Position numbers and translations under genes: made by a program. Of a DNA stretch of 64,000 nucleotides, positions 59,499 to 64,000 are shown in pieces; within the stretch, counting starts at the first letter, position 1, and each line of letters opens with the position of its first letter. The notes below the pieces were generated by a model. The model was given only the letters and a program-made list of their open reading frames with translations, was not told where the DNA came from and searched no databases. The DNA lies in assembly GCA_020634455.1 (NCBI GenBank), contig JACKBQ010000002.1, positions 992,001 to 1,056,000 of the forward strand, read 5' to 3'. Source of the stretch: Ardenticatenaceae bacterium (lineage in GTDB: Bacteria; Chloroflexota; Anaerolineae; Promineifilales; Promineifilaceae).

Positions 59499-59984
59499 CT
59501 AAGAGAAGCGCGAGCGCAGCATCAGCGGCAGCACAACGAGAGGAATGCAAACAAACACCGCGCCAAAGATGAGCAAAAAGTAGCTACTCCAGGTGACGCC
59601 CGGTTCAAGAACGGCCGTTACCGGATCAGCTGGATCATAATGAACAGTCACCCCGCTACCCGCCGGATACCTGTCAACAATCTCCTCCGCGTGCCCCCGA
59701 CTGCCCCCGTACTGACCAAAGCTCACGTTGTCAGTAACGTAAGAAATGCCATCCACCGAGTAGCGATAGGTCACATCGCCAAAATAGGATGTGCCGTCTT
59801 CATCGGTATCTTCGCGCACGTTAGAAGAGAGAATTTCGCCATCGGTGGCAGGCCAGCTCTCGCTGACGCGAGCGTCTTGCAGCACAGACCAGCCCCAAAT
59901 GGAGATGCCAATCCCCGCCGCAAAAAATGTGAGCATGAGAAAAACTGTTATTCCGCAACCCATAGAGTCATTTGATTCACGCAT
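59499..59984 (-). CDS. DUF3592 membrane protein
   Basis: 161 residues: an N-terminal helix (about 9-34), an external domain, and a C-terminal helix (about 134-156). The middle has the DUF3592 pattern ESWPATDGEILSSNV, DVTYRYSVDGISYV and RYPAGSGVTVHYDPADPVTAVLEPG. The function is unknown; the domain is common in bacterial envelopes. Confidence 0.9.
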   Translation of the reverse strand: MRESNDSMGCGITVFLMLTFFAAGIGISIWGWSVLQDARVSESWPATDGEILSSNVREDTDEDGTSYFGDVTYRYSVDGISYVTDNVSFGQYGGSRGHAEEIVDRYPAGSGVTVHYDPADPVTAVLEPGVTWSSYFLLIFGAVFVCIPLVVLPLMLRSRFS

Positions 59985-60047
59985 GATGTGTGGTTCCTTT
60001 TGCTGGATTATGTTAGGGAAAACGGCCGTTTCGTTCTGCTTTAGCCG

Positions 60048-61955
60048 TTACGCATCCTTTTGGTGAGGATAGCCCAATTCCGCCAAATCGTGGGCAATTT
60101 CTTCCAAGATGGCCGGATTGTCAATGGTGGCGGGCATCCGGTACGCTTCACCGTCGGCGATTTTCTTCATGGTGCCGCGCAGCACCTTGCCGGAGCGTGT
60201 TTTGGGCAGCCGCTCCACCACCGTGGCAATTTTGAAGGAGGCTACCGGGCCGATCTTCTCCCGCACCATTTGCACCAGCTCTTTGATGATCTCATCGTGC
60301 GGCCGACTCACACCCGCCTTTAGCACAATCGTCCCCAGCGGAATTTCACCCTTCAGCTCATCCGCCACGCCAATAACGGCACATTCCGCCACGTCAGGGT
60401 GGGCAGCCAGCACCTCTTCCATCGCCCCTGTAGACAGGCGGTGTCCCGCCACGTTGATGATGTCATCCGTGCGGCTCATGATCCACAAATAGCCATCTTC
60501 ATCTTTGAATCCGGCATCGGCCGTGCTGTAGTAGCCGGGGAAATTGCTCAGGTAGGTTTGCTTGTAGCCCGCGTCGTTGTGCCAGAGCGTGGGCAGGCAA
60601 CCGGGCGGCAGCGGCAATTTGATGACGATGCTGCCAATATCGCCTGCTTTTGCCTCCTCCTCGTACACGTCCAAAATGCGCACGTCGTAGCCGGGCACGG
60701 GCACCGTAGCGGAGCCGGGCTTGATGGGCAACTGCTCCAACCCCATCAAATTGGCGCAAATCGGCCAGCCAGTTTCCGTCTGCCACCAGTGGTCAATCAC
60801 GGGCACGTTCAGCTTCTCTTCGGCCCATTGCAGCGTAGCCGGATCGCACCGTTCGCCCGCCAAGAAGAGGGTGCGGAAATGGCTCAAATCGTACGGTTCC
60901 AGGTAGGTGGCGTTCGGATCGTCCCGCTTGATGGCCCGGAAGGCAGTGGGTGCGGTGAACAGCACGTTCACTTGATGGTCGGAAATGACGCGCCAAAATG
61001 CGCCGGGATCGGGCGTGCCGACGGGCTTGCCCTCGTACAAAATGGTGGTGCAGCCGTAAAACAGCGGCGCGTAAACGATGTAGGAGTGGCCCACCACCCA
61101 GCCCACGTCAGAAGCGGCCCAAAAAACATCGCCGGGCTGCACGCCGTAAATATATTTCATGCTCCAGTGCAGGGCGACGAGATGGCCGCCATTGTCGCGC
61201 ACCACGCCTTTGGGCACGCCAGTGGTGCCGGAGGTGTACAAAATGTAGAGCGGATCGGTAGCGGCGACGGGTACGCAGTCGGCAGGTTGGGCCTGCTGCA
61301 TGGCGGCTTGCCAATCGACATCACGGCCGTTTACCAGGCTGGCTTGTGCTTGCGGCCGTTGCAAAATGACGCAGGTCTGGGGCTTGTGCGCGGCCAGCTC
61401 AATGGCCTGATCGAGCAGCGGCTTGTATTCGATGACGCGATTGATCTCGATGCCGCAGGAAGCGCTGATAATCAGTTTGGGCTTGGCGTCATCAATGCGG
61501 GTGGCCAGCTCCTTGGCGGCAAATCCGCCAAACACCACGGAATGAATCGCCCCAATGCGGGCGCAGGCGAGCATGGCAATGACGGCTTCGGGCACCATCG
61601 GCATGTAAACGATGACGCGGTCCCCTTTTTGCACGTCGTGCTGCTGTAAAACGCCAGCAAAGCGGGCGACCTGGTCCAGCAGTTCGGCGTAGGTGAATGT
61701 TTGTACGGTGTTGGTGACGGGGCTGTCGTAGATGAGGGCGAGTTGTTGGGAACGGCCGTTCGCCACATGCCGATCCAGCGCATTGTAACAACTATTCACC
61801 TCTGCGCCGCTGAACCAGCGGTAAATCGGCGCTTCCGATTCATCCAAAATCGTGTCCCACTGTTTGTACCAATCAATTGCCTCTGCCGCGTCCGCCCAAA
61901 AACCGAGCGGATCGTTTTGCCATTTTTGGTAGATAGCATGGTAACTCTGGGACAT
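60048..61955 (-). CDS. Acyl-CoA synthetase, propionyl-/acetyl-CoA synthetase type (PrpE/ACSS3-like)
   Basis: ATG 61955 follows GGAGGAAAT, giving 635 residues; the frame upstream is not coding. ANL superfamily: A3 P-loop YILYTSGTTGVPKGVVRDNGG, A5 IDHWWQTETGWPI, A7 YYSTADAGFKDEDGYLWIMSR and the A10 Lys in LPKTRSGKVLRGTMK. The opening YHAIYQKWQNDPLGFWADAA and the sequence VRDNGGHLVALHWSMKYIY are typical of propionyl-CoA synthetases rather than AcsA. Activates a short fatty acid with ATP and CoA. The A10 lysine context allows acetylation control. Confidence 0.93.
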   Translation of the reverse strand: MSQSYHAIYQKWQNDPLGFWADAAEAIDWYKQWDTILDESEAPIYRWFSGAEVNSCYNALDRHVANGRSQQLALIYDSPVTNTVQTFTYAELLDQVARFAGVLQQHDVQKGDRVIVYMPMVPEAVIAMLACARIGAIHSVVFGGFAAKELATRIDDAKPKLIISASCGIEINRVIEYKPLLDQAIELAAHKPQTCVILQRPQAQASLVNGRDVDWQAAMQQAQPADCVPVAATDPLYILYTSGTTGVPKGVVRDNGGHLVALHWSMKYIYGVQPGDVFWAASDVGWVVGHSYIVYAPLFYGCTTILYEGKPVGTPDPGAFWRVISDHQVNVLFTAPTAFRAIKRDDPNATYLEPYDLSHFRTLFLAGERCDPATLQWAEEKLNVPVIDHWWQTETGWPICANLMGLEQLPIKPGSATVPVPGYDVRILDVYEEEAKAGDIGSIVIKLPLPPGCLPTLWHNDAGYKQTYLSNFPGYYSTADAGFKDEDGYLWIMSRTDDIINVAGHRLSTGAMEEVLAAHPDVAECAVIGVADELKGEIPLGTIVLKAGVSRPHDEIIKELVQMVREKIGPVASFKIATVVERLPKTRSGKVLRGTMKKIADGEAYRMPATIDNPAILEEIAHDLAELGYPHQKDA

Positions 61956-62167
61956 AATTTCCTCCAATTTTGAATGTTCTGACTTGGGTGATACGTTACG
62001 GCCGTTGCCGCAAAAATCTGTCGGCAGTATAAGCCGTGTATGGCTGATTAACAACAACCATTTTCCAGTGGCAGTAGGCGAACCGTTTAGGTTTTGTCGT
62101 TTGGCCTGTGGAAAGAACGGCGTAAACTTTGTGATGAGGTAGAACGATAAAAATCTTGGAGGATTTC

Positions 62168-63127
62168 ATGAAAATTGTTGTTACGGGAGTTGCCGGATTT
62201 ATCGGTTCCCATTTAGCCGAAACGTTGGCCAAACAGGGGCATGTGGTTGTGTCCATTGACAGCTTTACCGACTATTACGCTGCCGAGCTGAAACAGGCCA
62301 ATGCGGAAGATATAGCGGCCGCAGGCGTGGCGCTGCACCGGCTGGATTTAACCAGTGACGATCTGGCTCCAGCGCTGGACGGGGTGGAATTTGTGTTTCA
62401 TCTGGCGGGGCAGCCGGGCATTTCGGCCACCACACCGCTGGCGGATTACGTGCGCAACAACATTGTGGCAACGGATAATTTGCTGACGGCGTGCCAGCGG
62501 CAGCCATCGCTGCGGCTTTTTGTAAATGTGGCGACTTCGTCGGTATACGGCCGTCACGCCTACGACCCCGAAACGGAACCCCCAAAACCAACATCCTACT
62601 ACGGCGTTACCAAGCTGGCGGCCGAGCAGTTGGCGCTGGCGCTGCACCGCGAAAAACGGTTCCCCGCCTGCTCGCTGCGCATCTTTTCCGTCTACGGTCC
62701 GCGCGAACGGCCGGAAAAACTGTACCCAAAACTGATTCGCAGCATTCTCACCGACACGCCATTCCCTCTGTTTGAAGGCAGCGAAACCCATTCGCGCAGC
62801 TACACCTTCGTGGGCGACATCATCGAAGGCTTTGTTTCTGTGCTGGATCAGCCGGAGAAGCTGATTGGTGAAATTGTTAACATGGGCAGCGATGTGGAGA
62901 TGACCACCGGTGAAGGCATTGCCCTCATCGAGGACATCATGGGCAAAAAAGCGAAATTAGACATTAAACCGAAGCGGCCAGGGGACCAACTGCACACCTG
63001 TGCCAACATCGGCAAGGCGCGGCAATTGTTGGGGTATAATCCCCATACACAGCTCGCCGACGGCTTGCGGGCAGAGGTAGATTGGTACGTCAATCGCATC
63101 TACGCCAATAACCTGCACAAGGTTTGA
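62168..63127 (+). CDS. NAD-dependent sugar-nucleotide epimerase (UDP-glucuronate 4-epimerase-like)
   Basis: ATG 62168 has TTGGAGG seven bases upstream. 319 residues, extended SDR fold: nucleotide motif VVTGVAGFIGSHLAE, VFHLAGQPGISAT, catalytic Ser/Thr in NVATSSVYGRH, and Tyr-x-x-x-Lys in SYYGVTKLAAEQ. RIFSVYGPRERPEKLYPKLI and SRSYTFVGDIIEGF bind the sugar part. Closest in pattern to UDP-glucuronate/UDP-glucose 4-epimerases of envelope polysaccharide synthesis. No other polysaccharide gene adjoins it. Confidence 0.9.
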   Translation: MKIVVTGVAGFIGSHLAETLAKQGHVVVSIDSFTDYYAAELKQANAEDIAAAGVALHRLDLTSDDLAPALDGVEFVFHLAGQPGISATTPLADYVRNNIVATDNLLTACQRQPSLRLFVNVATSSVYGRHAYDPETEPPKPTSYYGVTKLAAEQLALALHREKRFPACSLRIFSVYGPRERPEKLYPKLIRSILTDTPFPLFEGSETHSRSYTFVGDIIEGFVSVLDQPEKLIGEIVNMGSDVEMTTGEGIALIEDIMGKKAKLDIKPKRPGDQLHTCANIGKARQLLGYNPHTQLADGLRAEVDWYVNRIYANNLHKV

Positions 63128-63203
63128 ATGGGACACGGATGATACGGATTTGACGGATTTCTGTAATGCTCTATCCGTGTAATCCGTCAAATCCGTGTCC
63201 AAT
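63128..63203. repeat. Dispersed GACACGGATGATACGGATTTGACGG inverted repeat
   Basis: GGGACACGGATGATACGGAT with TTGACGGATT on the left, AATCCGTCAAATCCGTGTCC on the right: an almost perfect 70-base hairpin filling the spacer between the epimerase and the dehydrogenase. Confidence 0.85.
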
Positions 63204-63220
63204 TTTGGGGAGATTGCCAG

Positions 63221-64000
63221 ATGCCAGATACAAAAAAAGTGGTTTTGATAACGGGGGCTTCGTCGGGACTGGGGCGGGCGTGTGCGGCGCATTTGGTGAG
63301 CAAGGGGTTCACCGTGTTTGGCACCAGCCGCCAGCCCGCAGAAATGCCCGCTGGGGTACAGCCAATTGCGCTGGACGTGACCAATGATGTGTCGGTGGAG
63401 CAGGCGGTTACGGCCGTTCTTGCCAAAGCGCCGCGTATTGATGTGCTGGTCAACAATGCTGGGATGGGTGTTGCCGGTTCCTTGGAAGAAACAACTATCG
63501 AAGAGGCCAAACGGCAGTTTGAGGTGAACTTTTTTGGGGCGATGCGGCTGTGCCAGCAGATCATTCCGGTGATGCGTGGGCAGGGAAACGGCCGTATCGT
63601 CAACATCAGCTCCCTGGCCGGAACAATCGGCCTGCCGTTTCAGGCATTGTACAGCGCCAGTAAATTTGCCTTGGAGGGGTTGAGCGAGGCGCTGCGGCTG
63701 GAGCTGGAGCCATTCAACATTCAGGTCATCGTCGTCCAGCCGGGCGATTTTCGTACCCGGTTTACCGCCAGCCGTCGCGTGGTGGCCGCAGCGCAGCACA
63801 GCCCGGTGTACGGCCCGCGCTTTGCCACCGCGCTTCAGCGCTACGTCTCCGAAGAAAACAACGGCGCTGACCCGCAGCTGGTGGCCGAACTGCTGCACCG
63901 CATTATCCTGGCCCGGTCGCCCCGGTTGAGCTACCGGGTAGGGGCCTGGTCGCAGCGGTTTTTGGTGGGATTACGGCCGTTCCTCCCTGACAAACTGCTC
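63221..64000 (+). CDS. Short-chain dehydrogenase/reductase, 3'-truncated by window edge
   Basis: ATG 63221 lies 11 bases after GGGGAGA. The frame is open to the last base (260 codons visible). Classical SDR motifs: VLITGASSGLGRACA (NADP-binding TGxxxGxG), VLVNNAGMG, the catalytic Ser in IVNISSLAG, and the Tyr-x-x-x-Lys in ALYSASKFALEGLSEALR, followed by VVQPGDFRTRF. An oxidoreductase of unknown substrate; perhaps 10-30 residues are missing. Confidence 0.93.
   Translation, partial: MPDTKKVVLITGASSGLGRACAAHLVSKGFTVFGTSRQPAEMPAGVQPIALDVTNDVSVEQAVTAVLAKAPRIDVLVNNAGMGVAGSLEETTIEEAKRQFEVNFFGAMRLCQQIIPVMRGQGNGRIVNISSLAGTIGLPFQALYSASKFALEGLSEALRLELEPFNIQVIVVQPGDFRTRFTASRRVVAAAQHSPVYGPRFATALQRYVSEENNGADPQLVAELLHRIILARSPRLSYRVGAWSQRFLVGLRPFLPDKLL

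Noticed and set aside
60399..61649. Plus-strand open frame of 416 codons opposite the acyl-CoA synthetase
   Set aside because: The synthetase has all core motifs; the other frame is compositionally odd (His/Gly/Val-rich) and has no start signal.

Overview
The window looks like the chromosome of a free-living bacterium of the Chloroflexota, most likely class Anaerolineae. This is inferred from the style of the proteins (long PstA N-terminus, T/P-rich lipoprotein linkers, TolB-like WD40 clusters, MoxR/DUF58/DUF4129 operon) and from the dispersed CAGATT/GGAGATT-type repeats. No rRNA or tRNA gene is visible to confirm it. Gene density is high and most genes are housekeeping or transport functions. 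The palindrome ACGGCCGT is scattered about once per 650 bases (close to 100 copies counted by eye) and appears in almost every native gene, like HIP1 in cyanobacteria. It is absent from the transposon-bearing stretch at about 13.0-15.4 kb.

Layout. 0-4 kb: truncated TauE/SafE permease, a secreted protein of unknown function, a SET-domain protein, a small membrane protein and an alpha/beta hydrolase. 4.3-9.2 kb: carA-carB (carbamoyl phosphate synthase) and a convergent CBS-domain protein. 9.2-9.8 kb: gene-free but rich in RNA hairpins. 9.8-13.2 kb: GlsB-like and DUF2062 membrane proteins and a large lipoprotein. 13.2-15.0 kb: a REP-type (RAYT/IS200-like) transposase flanked by two hairpin repeats, then an IS630 element with a split transposase. 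15.2-18.2 kb: dnaK followed by a CbpA-type DnaJ. 18.4-24.9 kb: a membrane protein, a 1225-residue extracellular nuclease and a DUF3352 protein, each with a clear terminator or hairpin downstream. 25.1-29.5 kb: two class IV aminotransferases, a sulfotransferase-like P-loop protein, a TetR regulator and a haloalkane-dehalogenase-like hydrolase. 29.5-33.9 kb: moxR-DUF4129-hypothetical-DUF58-membrane protein operon. 34.4-39.7 kb: operon with an ArsP/YcgR-type permease, a TIGR03943 (YcgQ-like) partner and three TolB-like proteins.

39.8-53.4 kb is the most interesting part: two head-to-head phosphate (Pst) transport operons plus phoU, phoR and phoB. The leftward operon encodes a PstS with two nearly identical substrate-binding modules in one chain, then PstC, then a 735-residue PstA that carries a circularly permuted PstS module in its first extracytoplasmic loop, then a canonical PstB and PhoU. 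The rightward operon encodes PstS, PstC, PstA and two different PstB ATPases. Their active-site defects are complementary: PstB1 lacks the Walker A glycine, the Q-loop glutamine and the catalytic glutamate, while PstB2 has a broken signature (LNPGQ). A heterodimer would therefore have one consensus and one fully degenerate ATP site. PhoR and PhoB lie immediately downstream on the other strand, and TTAACA direct repeats with 11-bp spacing lie between the two operons.

53.5-64 kb: trpA, a GT-C-like membrane protein with two repeat-derived insertions in its coding sequence, a YyaL-type thioredoxin-fold protein, DUF488 and DUF3592 proteins, an acyl-CoA synthetase, a sugar-nucleotide epimerase and a short-chain dehydrogenase cut by the window end.
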